The translations under genes were made by a program, and so were the position numbers. Below, one piece after another: positions 20,670 through 30,184 of a DNA stretch of 64,000 nucleotides. Source of the stretch: CAVPWP01 sp050789285 (lineage in GTDB: Bacteria > Pseudomonadota > Alphaproteobacteria > Rhodobacterales > Rhodobacteraceae). The notes under the pieces were generated by a model that was given only the letters and a program-made list of their open reading frames with translations, was not told the origin of the DNA and did no database searches. Location: assembly GCF_050789285.1 (NCBI RefSeq), contig NZ_JBOUVX010000001.1, positions 310,001-374,000 on the forward strand, read 5' to 3'. The first letter of the stretch is position 1, and every line of letters starts with the position of its first letter.

Positions 20670-21935
20670 ATGGCACCGAAGACACTCAGACTCTCGCAGC
20701 GCAGCATGGCCTTCGTGCTGGCCGGCGGGCGGGGCAGCCGCCTGAAGGAACTGACCGACAAGCGCGCCAAGCCCGCCGTCTACTTCGGCGGCAAGGCGCG
20801 AATCATCGACTTCGCGCTGTCGAACGCGCTGAACTCGGGCATCCGCAAGATGGCCATCGCCACCCAATACAAGGCCCACAGCCTGATCCGGCACTGCCAG
20901 CGCGGCTGGAACTTCTTCCGCGCCGAACGGAACGAATACCTCGACATCCTGCCCGCCTCGCAGCGGGTGGACGAAACGCAGTGGTATCTCGGAACCGCCG
21001 ACGCGGTGACGCAGAACATCGACATCGTCGACAGCTACAACATCGACTACGTCCTGATCCTTGCCGGCGACCACATCTACAAGATGGACTACGAGATCAT
21101 GATCCAGCAGCACGTCGAGACGGGTGCGGACGTGACGGTGGGCTGTCTGACCGTCGCGCGCGACGAGGCAAGCGCCTTCGGCGTCATGGCCGTTGACGCC
21201 TCGGGCCGGATCACCGATTTCCTGGAAAAGCCCAAGAACCCGCCGGGAATGCCGGGCAACCCCGAAATGGCGCTGGCGTCGATGGGGATCTACGTCTTCT
21301 CGTGGCCTTTCCTGCGCGAGCTTCTGCTGAAGGATCAGCACGACCCGAATTCGAGCCACGATTTCGGCAGCGACCTGATCCCCCAGATCGTGAAGAACGG
21401 CAAGGCGATGGCGCACCGCTTCGACGAAAGCTGCGTGCGGCATGCGCCCGAGGCGCCGGCCTACTGGCGCGACGTCGGCACGCTCGACGCGTTCTGGAAG
21501 GCCAACATCGACCTGACCGACTTCCTGCCCGAGCTTGACCTGTGGGACACGCAGTGGCCGATCTGGACCTATTCGGAATCCGTGCCGCCGGCCAAGTTCA
21601 TCCATGACGAGGCCGACCGCCGCGGATCGGCCGTGTCCTCGATGGTGTCGGGGGGCTGCATCATCTCGGGGACCGAGGTGCGCAACTCGGTGCTTTACAC
21701 CCTGGTGCACACGAATTCCTACGCGATGCTCGACCACGCGATCATGTTCCCGCATTCCTACGTTTCGCGGCATGCGCGGCTGACGAAGGTGATCGTCGAC
21801 CGCGGCGTCTACATCCCCGAAGGCCTGGTCGTGGGCGAGGACCCCGACGAGGATCGCAAGTGGTTCCGTGTCACCGAGGACGGCGTGACGCTCATCACCC
21901 AGGAAATGCTCGACCGACGGGCCGACGCGATATGA
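20670..21935 (+). CDS. glgC: Glucose-1-phosphate adenylyltransferase
   Basis: A 421-residue ADP-glucose pyrophosphorylase, the committed and allosteric step of glycogen synthesis. The nucleotide-binding loop VLAGGRGSRLKELTDKRAKP (about residues 12-31) and GGKARIIDFALSNALNSGI are conserved. YLGTADAVTQN and the catalytic ILAGDHIYKMDY follow. The C-terminal left-handed beta-helix part shows repeated hexapeptide-like turns (VSGGCIISGTEVRNSVLYT). The stop overlaps the glgA start by ATGA. Confidence 0.95.
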   Translation: MAPKTLRLSQRSMAFVLAGGRGSRLKELTDKRAKPAVYFGGKARIIDFALSNALNSGIRKMAIATQYKAHSLIRHCQRGWNFFRAERNEYLDILPASQRVDETQWYLGTADAVTQNIDIVDSYNIDYVLILAGDHIYKMDYEIMIQQHVETGADVTVGCLTVARDEASAFGVMAVDASGRITDFLEKPKNPPGMPGNPEMALASMGIYVFSWPFLRELLLKDQHDPNSSHDFGSDLIPQIVKNGKAMAHRFDESCVRHAPEAPAYWRDVGTLDAFWKANIDLTDFLPELDLWDTQWPIWTYSESVPPAKFIHDEADRRGSAVSSMVSGGCIISGTEVRNSVLYTLVHTNSYAMLDHAIMFPHSYVSRHARLTKVIVDRGVYIPEGLVVGEDPDEDRKWFRVTEDGVTLITQEMLDRRADAI

Positions 21936-23359
21936 GGCAGGCGCTGTCCGTCACGTCCGAATGCGTGCCCTTCGTGAAGACGGGCGGGCTTGCCGACGTG
22001 GCGGGGGCGCTTCCCCATGCGCTGGCCGGACACGGCTGGGAGCTGCGGACGATCCTGCCGGGCTACCGGCAGGTCGTGGCCGGGCTCAAGCGGCCGAAGA
22101 CGGTGATGACCGAGGCCGACCTGTTCGGCGGCCCCGCGCGCCTTCTGTCGGTGATGGCGGGCGGCCAGTCGATCCTGGTGATCGACGCGCCCCACCTCTA
22201 CGACCGTGCAGGGGGGCCCTACCTCGACGCCAGCGGCAACGACTGGCCCGACAACGCCGAACGCTTTGCGGCGCTGTGCTGGATGGCGGCGCGCCTCGCG
22301 GCCGAGGGCATCCCCGGCTTCACCCCAGAGGTGCTGCATGTCCACGACTGGCAGGGCGGCCTTGCGCCCGTCTATCTGGCCGAGATGGGCGCGCGCGACA
22401 GGGTGGGCAGCATCCTGACCATCCACAACATCGCCTTCCACGGCCTCGCCCCCGCGGCGATGCGTGAGCGTTTGCGCCTGCCGGCCTCGGGCTTCTCGCA
22501 GGAGGGGTTCGAGTTCTGGGGCCAGATCAACGCCCTGAAGGCGGGCATCGTCTGGGCGGACCGCGTCACCACCGTCAGCCCGACCTACGCCGCCGAATTG
22601 CGCACGCCCGAGTTCGGCTGGGGCCTGGACGGGGTGCTGCGCGGGCGCGACACCGGGTTCTCGGGCATCCTGAACGGCGTCGACGAAGACAGCTGGAACC
22701 CTTCCACCGATCCCGCGATCGACCGCTTCAAGGCGCCTGCGGGCAAGGCCAGGGCCAAGGCGCGGCTGCGCAAGGAGTTCGGCCTGCCGAAAGCCGACGG
22801 ACCGCTGGCCGTGGTCGTGTCGCGGCTCAGCGAACAGAAGGGCCTCGACCTGCTGCTCGACGCCCTTCCCGCGCTGACCGACCGGGGCGGGCAGCTTGTG
22901 CTACTGGGCTCGGGCGACCGAAAGCTTGAGTGGGAATGGCAGCGCGCCGCGCAGCATCCCAACGTCGCCGTCCACATCGGCTATGACGAGGCGCTGTCGC
23001 ATCGCATCATCGCGGGCGGCGACGCGATCCTCGTGCCTTCGCGGTTCGAACCCTGCGGCCTGACACAGATGTACGGCCTGCGCTACGGCACGGTGCCGGT
23101 CGTGGCGCGGACGGGGGGCCTTGCCGACACGGTGATCGATGCAAGCCCCGTGGCCCTGCGCAGCGGCGTCGCCACGGGGCTTCAGTTCCACCCCGTGACG
23201 GCCCATGCGCTGGCCGGCGCGCTGATCCGCCTGTGTGAGCTTTACGGCCAGCCGAAGGTCTGGGCACAGATGCAGAAGAACGGCATGAAGCAGAACCTGG
23301 GCTGGGGCCCCGCCGCCGCCGACTATGCCACGCTTTACGCCGAGGTGAGCCGCCGGTGA
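21932..23359 (+). CDS. glgA: Glycogen synthase (ADP-glucose)
   Basis: A 475-residue GT5 glycosyltransferase that extends alpha-1,4-glucan from ADP-glucose. The start at 21932 is fixed by the ATGA overlap with glgC and by the conserved N-terminal KTGGLADVAGALPHAL (residues 13-28). VLHVHDWQGGL, TIHNIAFHGL and the C-terminal nucleotide-binding region VPSRFEPCGLTQMYGLRYGT are in place. It overlaps glgX by GTGA. Longer upstream frames exist only as read-through of the glgC frame. Confidence 0.95.
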   Translation: MRQALSVTSECVPFVKTGGLADVAGALPHALAGHGWELRTILPGYRQVVAGLKRPKTVMTEADLFGGPARLLSVMAGGQSILVIDAPHLYDRAGGPYLDASGNDWPDNAERFAALCWMAARLAAEGIPGFTPEVLHVHDWQGGLAPVYLAEMGARDRVGSILTIHNIAFHGLAPAAMRERLRLPASGFSQEGFEFWGQINALKAGIVWADRVTTVSPTYAAELRTPEFGWGLDGVLRGRDTGFSGILNGVDEDSWNPSTDPAIDRFKAPAGKARAKARLRKEFGLPKADGPLAVVVSRLSEQKGLDLLLDALPALTDRGGQLVLLGSGDRKLEWEWQRAAQHPNVAVHIGYDEALSHRIIAGGDAILVPSRFEPCGLTQMYGLRYGTVPVVARTGGLADTVIDASPVALRSGVATGLQFHPVTAHALAGALIRLCELYGQPKVWAQMQKNGMKQNLGWGPAAADYATLYAEVSRR

Positions 23360-25434
23360 AACCGATGAGCACCGTCACCGCCGGACGTCCAGCCCCGCTG
23401 GGCGCGACCCCGACCGACGGGGGCGTGAACTTCGCGCTGTTTTCGGAACACGCGACGCGGGTGACGCTGTGCCTGTTCGACGACAGGGGGCGCGAGACGC
23501 GCATCGACCTGCCCGAATGCGACGGCCACATCTGGCACGGCCATGTGCTTGGGATCGGTCCGGGGCAGCTTTACGGCTACCGCGTGCACGGACCCTACCG
23601 GCCGGAGGACGGGCACCGCTTCAACGCCAACAAGCTTCTTCTCGATCCCTACGCCCGCCACATCACCGGGCATCCGCGCCTGCACGACGAACTGATGGGC
23701 TATGAGGTGGGCGCGGTCGAGGCGGACCTGAGCTTCGACACCCGCGACAGCGCCAGGCACATGCCCAAATGCATGGTCGAGGACCTGCGGATGCCGCCGG
23801 CCAAGCGTCCCGGCACCCCGCTGCGCGAGACGGTGATCTACGAGGCGCATGTGAAGGGGATGACGCGGCTTCACCCCGAGGTGCGCGAAAAGGGCACGTT
23901 TCGCGGTCTGGCGTCCGAGCCGATGCTCGACCACCTGACAAAGCTTGGCATCACGGCGATCGAGCTTCTGCCGGTGCAGGCCTTTCTCACCGACAAGTTC
24001 CTGGTCGAGCGCGGCCTGACCAATTACTGGGGCTACCAGACGGTGGGCTTTTTCGCGCCCGACCCGCGCTATCTGTCGCGCGGGCGGATCGCCGAGTTCC
24101 GGCAGATGGTCGACCGCTTCCATGGTGCGGGGATCGAGGTGATCCTCGACGTGGTCTACAACCACACCGGCGAAGGCAACGAACTTGGGCCGACCCTGTC
24201 GTTCCGGGGGATCGACAACGCCAGCTACTATCGCCTCGCCCCCGAGCCGCGCTTCTACGTCAACGATACGGGCACCGGGAACACGCTGAACATCGCCCAT
24301 CCGATGGTGCTGCGGATGGTGATGGATTCGCTGCGTTACTGGGTCGAGGTGATGGGCGTGGATGGCTTCCGCTTCGACCTGTGCGCCACGCTGGGCCGCA
24401 ACGGCCACGGCTTCGACCGCGACGGGGCCTTCTTCACCGCGATCCGCCAGGATCCGGTCCTGAGCCGCGTGAAGCTGATCGCCGAACCCTGGGACATCGG
24501 CCCGGGCGGCTATCAACTTGGTGCCTTCCCGCCGCCCTTCCTTGAATGGAACGACCGCTACCGCGACGGTGTGCGGCGCTTTTGGCGCGGCGATCCGGGA
24601 CGCGCACCCGACCTTGCCGCGCGCATCACCGGATCTGCGACCGAGTTCGACCATTCGGGGCGGTCGGCCACCAGTTCGGTCAATTTCCTGACGGCGCATG
24701 ACGGCATGACGCTGGAGGACCTCGTGTCCTATGACCGCAAGCACAACGAGGCGAACGGCGAAGAGGGGCGCGACGGCCACGCCGAGGATTTCTCGGACAA
24801 CATGGGCGCCGAGGGGCCGACCGACGACGCGGCGATCCGCGCCGCCCGGGCACGCCGCAAGCGCGCGATGATGGCCACGCTTCTGTTGTCGCAGGGAACG
24901 CCGATGATCCTTGCCGGCGACGAGATCGGCAACACCCAGGGCGGCAACAACAACGCCTACAACCAGGACAACGCGACAAGCTGGATCGACTGGTCCCAAG
25001 TCGATCACGCGTTCCTCGACTTCACGCGGCGGATGATCGCCTTTCGGCAAGCCCATCCGATCCTGGGCCAGCGGCTGTTCCTGCACGCGCGCGAACGCGT
25101 GACCGACGGCGTCGAGGACCTGTTCTGGTGGCGTGCGGACGGCAAGCCGATGCAGACGCGCGACTGGGATGACCCGGCGATCGACTTTCTTGCCGCCGAG
25201 ATGCGGACCGCCTCGGGCACGCCGCATTACGCCGCCGCCGAATACGCGATCTTCGTGGCCTTCAACGCTGGCCGGCCGCGTGCGGTGCGGCTTCCCGCAC
25301 CGCCCGAGGGCCGCGTCTGGAGCCACCAGATCGACACTGCCGAGCCGCTCATGCGGGCGCGCCGCGTTACCGCCGGCCGGCTCGAGATGGCCGGCCAGTC
25401 GGTCACCGTGTGCGTTCTGGTGCCCGAAGTCTGA
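23356..25434 (+). CDS. glgX: Glycogen debranching enzyme
   Basis: A 692-residue GH13 isoamylase-type enzyme that cleaves alpha-1,6 links of phosphorylase-limited glycogen. The N-terminal CBM48 part (TDGGVNFALFSEHATRVTLC, about residues 20-39) is followed by IEVILDVVYNHTGEGNELGP, nucleophile Asp in GVDGFRFDLCATLG (about 340), Glu in LIAEPWDIGPGGY (about 378), and Asp in FLTAHDGMTLEDLVSY (about 450). The start codon is GTG at 23356 overlapping the glgA stop, with an in-frame ATG three codons later as an alternative. Confidence 0.93.
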   Translation: MKPMSTVTAGRPAPLGATPTDGGVNFALFSEHATRVTLCLFDDRGRETRIDLPECDGHIWHGHVLGIGPGQLYGYRVHGPYRPEDGHRFNANKLLLDPYARHITGHPRLHDELMGYEVGAVEADLSFDTRDSARHMPKCMVEDLRMPPAKRPGTPLRETVIYEAHVKGMTRLHPEVREKGTFRGLASEPMLDHLTKLGITAIELLPVQAFLTDKFLVERGLTNYWGYQTVGFFAPDPRYLSRGRIAEFRQMVDRFHGAGIEVILDVVYNHTGEGNELGPTLSFRGIDNASYYRLAPEPRFYVNDTGTGNTLNIAHPMVLRMVMDSLRYWVEVMGVDGFRFDLCATLGRNGHGFDRDGAFFTAIRQDPVLSRVKLIAEPWDIGPGGYQLGAFPPPFLEWNDRYRDGVRRFWRGDPGRAPDLAARITGSATEFDHSGRSATSSVNFLTAHDGMTLEDLVSYDRKHNEANGEEGRDGHAEDFSDNMGAEGPTDDAAIRAARARRKRAMMATLLLSQGTPMILAGDEIGNTQGGNNNAYNQDNATSWIDWSQVDHAFLDFTRRMIAFRQAHPILGQRLFLHARERVTDGVEDLFWWRADGKPMQTRDWDDPAIDFLAAEMRTASGTPHYAAAEYAIFVAFNAGRPRAVRLPAPPEGRVWSHQIDTAEPLMRARRVTAGRLEMAGQSVTVCVLVPEV

Positions 25435-25453
25435 CAAGGGGGAGAGGAAGCCC

Positions 25454-27085
25454 ATGCAACGCCTGACCATCCAGACCCGGCCCATCGAGGGCCAGAAGCC
25501 CGGCACCTCGGGGTTGCGCAAGCAGACGCGGGTCTTCATGGGCCCGCATTTCCTGGAAAACTTCGTCCAGTCGATCTGGAACGCGCTGGGCGGGGTCGAC
25601 GGCAAGACGCTGGTCCTGGGGGGCGACGGACGGTTCTTCAACGATCGCGCCGCGCAGGTGATCCTGCGCATGGCCGAAGCCTCGGGCGTGGCGAAGGTGA
25701 TCGTGGGGCAGGGGGCGATCCTGTCCACTCCGGCGGCGTCGCACCTGATCCGTCTGCGCGGGACGGACGGCGGCATCATCATGTCGGCCAGCCACAACCC
25801 CGGCGGCATCGACGAGGATTTCGGCGTCAAGTTCAACGGCCCGAACGGCGGACCCGCCCCCGAGGACCTGACCGACCGCATCTTCGCCGAGACGGGGAAG
25901 GTCGCGCGCTATCACATCCTCGAGGCGCAGGACTTCGATCTCTCGACCCTTGGCTGCCGCCGCTTCGGCGCGATGGAGGTCGAGGTCGTCGACCCGGTGG
26001 CCGATTATGCCGACCTGATGGAGACGCTGTTCGATTTCGACGCGATCCGGGCGCTTCTGAAGGGCGGCTTCCGCATCGCCTTCGACGCGATGCACGCGGT
26101 GACCGGACCCTATGCCACCGAGATCTTCGAGCGGCGCCTGGGTGCGGCCCCCGGCAGCGTGAGGAACGGCGTGCCGAAGCCCGATTTCGGCGGCGGCCAT
26201 CCCGATCCGAACCCGACGTGGGCAAAACACCTGGTGGACGAGGTGATGGGCCCCGACGCGCCCGACTTCGCCGCCGCTTCGGACGGGGACGGCGACCGCA
26301 ACATGGTGCTGGGGCGCGGGGTCTATGTGACGCCCTCCGACAGCCTTGCGGTGCTGGCGGCCAACGCGCATCTGGTCAAGGCCTATCGCGGGGGGCTTGC
26401 CGGCGTGGCGCGCTCGATGCCGACCTCGCGCGCGGTCGACCGCGTGGCGGCGCGTCTGGGGATCGACTGCTACGAAACGCCGACGGGCTGGAAGTTCTTC
26501 GGCAACCTGCTCGACGCCGGCCGGATCACGCTGTGCGGCGAGGAAAGCGCCGGAACCGGGTCGGACCATGTGCGCGAGAAGGACGGCGTCTGGGCGGTCT
26601 TGATGTGGCTGGCGATCCTGGCCGAGCGGAAGATGCCGGTGGCCGATCTGTTGCGCGCGCACTGGGCCGAGTTCGGCCGCAACTACTATTCGCGCCACGA
26701 CTACGAGGCGGTCGAGACGGCAAGGGCCGAGGCAGTCATGGCCCGCCTGCGCACAGCGCTGGCCGATCTGCCGGGGCAGGACTTCGCCGGCCTGACCGTC
26801 GCCGGTGCCGACGAGTTCACCTATCACGATCCGGTCGACGGCTCGGTCAGTGGCGGTCAGGGGCTGCGGGTCGAGTTCGAGGGCGGCGCGCGGTTCGTTC
26901 TGCGCCTGTCGGGCACGGGCACAGTGGGCGCGACCCTTCGGGTCTACTACGAGACGGTCGAGGAAGACCCCGCCCGCCACGCGCTCGATCCCGCACAGGC
27001 GCTGGCGCCGGTCATCGCCGCCAGCCAGCAGATCGCGGGCATCGCCGATCTTACCGGTCGCGCCGCGCCCGATGTCGTGACCTAA
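25454..27085 (+). CDS. pgm: Alpha-D-glucose phosphomutase
   Basis: A 543-residue enzyme of the eukaryote-like PGM1 size that interconverts glucose-1- and glucose-6-phosphate, linking glycogen to glycolysis. The active-site phosphoserine is in IIMSASHNPGGIDEDFG (about residue 112). The Mg-binding loop is ASDGDGDRNMVL (about 280), the sugar-recognition loop is CGEESAGTGSDH (about 365), and the phosphate-binding RLSGTGTVGATLR is near the C-terminus. An AGGGGGAGAGGAAG ribosome site precedes the start. It closes the glycogen operon and converges with the HupE-like gene, overlapping its stop by 4 bases. Confidence 0.94.
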   Translation: MQRLTIQTRPIEGQKPGTSGLRKQTRVFMGPHFLENFVQSIWNALGGVDGKTLVLGGDGRFFNDRAAQVILRMAEASGVAKVIVGQGAILSTPAASHLIRLRGTDGGIIMSASHNPGGIDEDFGVKFNGPNGGPAPEDLTDRIFAETGKVARYHILEAQDFDLSTLGCRRFGAMEVEVVDPVADYADLMETLFDFDAIRALLKGGFRIAFDAMHAVTGPYATEIFERRLGAAPGSVRNGVPKPDFGGGHPDPNPTWAKHLVDEVMGPDAPDFAAASDGDGDRNMVLGRGVYVTPSDSLAVLAANAHLVKAYRGGLAGVARSMPTSRAVDRVAARLGIDCYETPTGWKFFGNLLDAGRITLCGEESAGTGSDHVREKDGVWAVLMWLAILAERKMPVADLLRAHWAEFGRNYYSRHDYEAVETARAEAVMARLRTALADLPGQDFAGLTVAGADEFTYHDPVDGSVSGGQGLRVEFEGGARFVLRLSGTGTVGATLRVYYETVEEDPARHALDPAQALAPVIAASQQIAGIADLTGRAAPDVVT

Positions 27086-28230
27086 AGCAAAGTCCGCTCG
27101 ACCACCCACCAGGCGCCGATGGCGGCGATGGTCAGCGAGGCCGGATTGGCGATGCGGGTGCGGTACCACGGCTTGTCGCCGAACCAGTAGCCCACCGCCA
27201 CGTAGGCCAGCGCCACGACGGTCAGCTGCCCGATCTCGACGCCGACGTTGAAGCCGATAAGGCTGGGAACGTATTGCCCCGGCGGCAGACCCAGTTCGGC
27301 CAGAACCGAAGCGAAGCCAAGCCCGTGCAGCAGGCCGAACAGGAACACGACCACTGGCCGCCACGGCGTCAGCCCGCGCGACAGCACGTTCTCGACGCCG
27401 ACATAGACGATCGACGCGGCAATCAGCGGCTCGACCACCGAGGACGGGACCGTCACGTGCCCGAGGATCCCGAGGGCCAGCGTGATCGTGTGCGCAACCG
27501 TGAAGGCCGAGATCTGCCAGACCAGCGGGCGGATGTGCAGCGACAGGAAGAACAGGCCCAGCACGAACAGGATGTGGTCGAGACCCTTGGGCAGGATATG
27601 CTCGAATCCAAGCACCACGTAGTCGGCGAAGACGCGCGGCCAGGGATCGGCCCCGCCGCCCTGGAGCGGGATCGGCTCGGACAGGGCGCCGCCGGTCAGA
27701 TAGCCCGAGTAGGGTGCCTCGACGCCGAACTGGCGGATGACGAGCGGCCCATAGGCGGCGGCCCAGCCCACGTCGACGGTCTGTGTCCCGGGCGGCAGCG
27801 CGGCCCCGATCGTCAGGGTGCTGTCGCGGGCGATCGACAGATCGCCTACGGCGGGCACCTCGATGCCTTCAAGCTCGGGAAGAAGGTCGGTTCCGTCGGC
27901 GCGCAGCGTGAGGTTTCGGGCGATCTCGGGCCAGACCGCGCGCAACTGCTCGGTCAGCCGTTCGGGCGTCTCGGCGCGCAGGGCGTCGTAATCGGCGGCC
28001 TCGGGGCTTTCGGTGCTGTCGGAATGGACCTCGAGGTCGATCCCGGCCAGCAGCGCCTCGGCATTGAGCGTGATGCGCAGGCTCAGTCGGTCGTCCGTCG
28101 CGGTCAGGTCGGCGATCGCGGGGCGCAGTTCGTGCGCGGTCGCGGCCGACCACAGAAGCGCGAACAGGGTTGACAGAAGGGCCGCGCGCCACAGCCTATG
28201 GGACAGGCCTACCCTGTCTGGAACCGACAT
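27082..28230 (-). CDS. HupE/UreJ-family membrane protein
   Basis: A 382-residue protein with a signal peptide (LWRAALLSTLFALLWSAATA) followed by HELRPAIADL at the mature N-terminus. It has a periplasmic beta-rich half to about residue 170, then GFEHILPKGLDHILFVLGLF and about seven membrane segments with conserved His/Asp in the helices (TVAHTITLALG, FGLLHGLGFA, GFNVGVEIGQL). This is the HupE/UreJ_2 layout. HupE-type proteins are thought to be secondary Ni/Co (or other divalent metal) carriers. The substrate here is unknown, and there is no hydrogenase or urease in the window. The start codon overlaps that of the divergent DUF4198 gene, which also suggests metal uptake. Confidence 0.8.
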   Translation of the reverse strand: MSVPDRVGLSHRLWRAALLSTLFALLWSAATAHELRPAIADLTATDDRLSLRITLNAEALLAGIDLEVHSDSTESPEAADYDALRAETPERLTEQLRAVWPEIARNLTLRADGTDLLPELEGIEVPAVGDLSIARDSTLTIGAALPPGTQTVDVGWAAAYGPLVIRQFGVEAPYSGYLTGGALSEPIPLQGGGADPWPRVFADYVVLGFEHILPKGLDHILFVLGLFFLSLHIRPLVWQISAFTVAHTITLALGILGHVTVPSSVVEPLIAASIVYVGVENVLSRGLTPWRPVVVFLFGLLHGLGFASVLAELGLPPGQYVPSLIGFNVGVEIGQLTVVALAYVAVGYWFGDKPWYRTRIANPASLTIAAIGAWWVVERTLL

Positions 28231-29044
28231 GTCCGCGCGTCCTGCCATTCTTGCCCCGATTCTCGCCTGCCTCGCCGCCACTCCGGCCATGTCGCATGAA
28301 TTCTGGATCGATCCGGTGGAATTTCAACTGCCTGCCGACGCCCCGATCGTCGCCGACCTGCGCGTGGGGCAGGCCTTCGTGGGCGCCTCGCAGCCCTTTC
28401 TGCCATTTGGGACGCGGGTTTTCGAGGTCGTTCTGGATGGCGACGTTGTGCCGGTCGAGCCCCGGATGGGGGACCGCCCCGCGCTGAACGTCGCCCTTCC
28501 GGGTGAAGGCCTGGCGATCGCCGTGCATGTCACCGGCGACAGCAACGTGACCTACACGGATTTCTCCAAGTTCGAAGCCTTCGTGACCCACAAGGACGCG
28601 GTTTGGACGGTCGCGGCGCACCGGGCCCGCGGCCTGCCCGACGCGCCCTTCACCGAAGTCTATTCACGCTATGCAAAGTCGCTGGTGGCGATCGGTGACG
28701 GCCTGGGAGAGGACCGGGCCCTTGGCCTTGAGACCGAGATCGTCGCGCTCGAGAATCCCTATACGGGGGACATGTCGGACGGCATCGAGGTGGCCGTCTT
28801 CTATCGGCAGAACCCGCGCAGCGAGGCGGTGATCGAGGTCTTCGAACGCGCACCCGACGACAGCGTGACGGTCAGCACCGTGCGCAGCGACGACCGGGGT
28901 CGGGCGACGGTTCCGGTGAAGCCGGGCCACGAATACATGCTCGACACGGTCGTCCTGCGCGAACCTGCGCCGGAGCTTGCCGCCGAGAAGGGCGCGGTAT
29001 GGGAAAGCCTCTGGGCCAATCTGACCTTCGCCGTGCCGGAGTGA
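28229..29044 (+). CDS. DUF4198 periplasmic protein, possible metal-uptake partner
   Basis: A 271-residue exported protein with signal peptide ILAPILACLAATPAMS and a mature start HEFWIDPVEFQLPADAPI, the hallmark of DUF4198 (grouped with NikM-like periplasmic components of Co/Ni transport). An N-terminal His at the cleavage site is typical of metal-binding NikM-type proteins. The C-terminal part is an Ig-like beta domain (TVSTVRSDDRGRATVPVKPG). It is divergent from the HupE/UreJ gene with start codons overlapping by two bases, so the two are likely co-regulated. A metal role is inferred. Confidence 0.75.
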   Translation: MSARPAILAPILACLAATPAMSHEFWIDPVEFQLPADAPIVADLRVGQAFVGASQPFLPFGTRVFEVVLDGDVVPVEPRMGDRPALNVALPGEGLAIAVHVTGDSNVTYTDFSKFEAFVTHKDAVWTVAAHRARGLPDAPFTEVYSRYAKSLVAIGDGLGEDRALGLETEIVALENPYTGDMSDGIEVAVFYRQNPRSEAVIEVFERAPDDSVTVSTVRSDDRGRATVPVKPGHEYMLDTVVLREPAPELAAEKGAVWESLWANLTFAVPE

Positions 29045-29063
29045 GGTGTCCGCGTGACCGGGA

Positions 29064-29207
29064 TCAGTCGCGGTCGGTGTCGATCAGCCAGCCACCAGGG
29101 CCGGCGATCTCGTCAGGAAGCGCGACAAGGAAGATCTCGCGCAGAACCAGACATGTGATTGCACTCATGACGATGGTGTCGAACGAGACGGCAAACAGGG
29201 CACTCAT
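29064..29207 (-). CDS. Possible small membrane protein (47 residues)
   Basis: A minus-strand frame of 47 codons begins at ATG 29207 directly behind a textbook TCAGGAGG ribosome site with 5-base spacing. The peptide has one hydrophobic stretch (IVMSAITCLVLREIFLVALP) and an acidic tail (LIDTDRD). I recognise no family. The strong Shine-Dalgarno and the otherwise empty gap between DUF4198 and truA support a real small gene. Confidence 0.5.
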   Translation of the reverse strand: MSALFAVSFDTIVMSAITCLVLREIFLVALPDEIAGPGGWLIDTDRD

Positions 29208-29304
29208 GACGGCCTCCTGACCACAGTGACAGTGCCAGATAGCCTGTCAAACGGGGCAGGACTAAGGCGTCGTCAAGGTAATTTGGGTGCCTTTGCCGGG
29301 CATT

Positions 29305-30078
29305 TCACGGACTTTCGAACGGATCCTGCCCATAGCGCACGTGGGTCAGGTAAAGCCCGTCGGGCGGGGCGACGGGGCCGCAGCGCGCGCGGTCGCGCGC
29401 GGCAAGCGCCGCTGCGACATCTTCGGGCCGCCAGCGCCCCGCGCCGACCCGCTCGAGCGTGCCGACGAAGCTGCGGACCTGGTTGTGCAGGAAACTGCGG
29501 GCGCGAAAGCGCAGCCGGATCTCGGGGCCGTGGAACGTGTCCTCGACCGTCACCGTCGCCTCGTCGAGCGTCTTGACCGGGCTTTCGGCCTGGCACATGG
29601 ACGAGCGGAAGGTGGTGAAATCGTGCCGGCCGACCAGCAGCGCGGCGGCTTCGGCCATCGCGCCCGCGTCCAGTGCGTGCGGAATGCGCCAGGCAAGGCC
29701 CGCGTCGTGGGTCAGCGGCGCGCGGCGCTGAACGATGCGGTAGAGATAGCCGCGCTCGGTCGCCGAGAACCGCGCGTGCCAGTCCGGCGCGACACGGGCC
29801 GCGGCGCGGATCGCGACGGGCGCGGGCTTCAGGTGGTGGTTCAGCGCCTCGGACAGCCGGAAGGGGTCCCAGTCGCGCGCCAGGTCGCAATGGGCGACCT
29901 GTCCCAGCGCATGCACGCCCGCGTCGGTGCGGCCCGCCGCCGCGATGCTGCCGACGTCGGGATCGAGGACGCGCAGCGCGGTCTCGACCGCGCCCTGCAC
30001 CGAGGGGGCGTGGTCCTGCCGCTGCCATCCCGAAAAGGGACCGCCGTGGTATTCGATCAGAAGCGCATAACGGGGCAT
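29305..30078 (-). CDS. truA: tRNA pseudouridine(38-40) synthase
   Basis: A 257-residue enzyme of normal TruA length that makes pseudouridine at positions 38-40 of the tRNA anticodon arm. The N-terminal PRYALLIEYHGGPFSGWQRQ and the catalytic Asp in AAGRTDAGVHALGQVAHCD (about residue 50) are diagnostic. FHHLPL-type elements are replaced by DFTTFRSSMCQAESPVKTL, and the C-terminal SFLHNQVRSFVGTLERVG is conserved. ATG 30078 is chosen because the core begins there. A longer frame reaches 30114. Confidence 0.93.
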   Translation of the reverse strand: MPRYALLIEYHGGPFSGWQRQDHAPSVQGAVETALRVLDPDVGSIAAAGRTDAGVHALGQVAHCDLARDWDPFRLSEALNHHLKPAPVAIRAAARVAPDWHARFSATERGYLYRIVQRRAPLTHDAGLAWRIPHALDAGAMAEAAALLVGRHDFTTFRSSMCQAESPVKTLDEATVTVEDTFHGPEIRLRFRARSFLHNQVRSFVGTLERVGAGRWRPEDVAAALAARDRARCGPVAPPDGLYLTHVRYGQDPFESP

Positions 30079-30184
30079 GGCCCGCGCCATAGCCCTGCGC
30101 CCCGCCTTTGGCAACGCCGCATGGGGTGGCGAAGGACCGGCGCGATGGCTATCTAGGGGCGAACGACTGCGAGGGGCCCCTTCC

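Noticed and set aside
23335..25881. Long minus-strand open frame opposite glgX
   Set aside because: Same antisense artefact; the plus strand carries an intact GH13 enzyme with catalytic residues.
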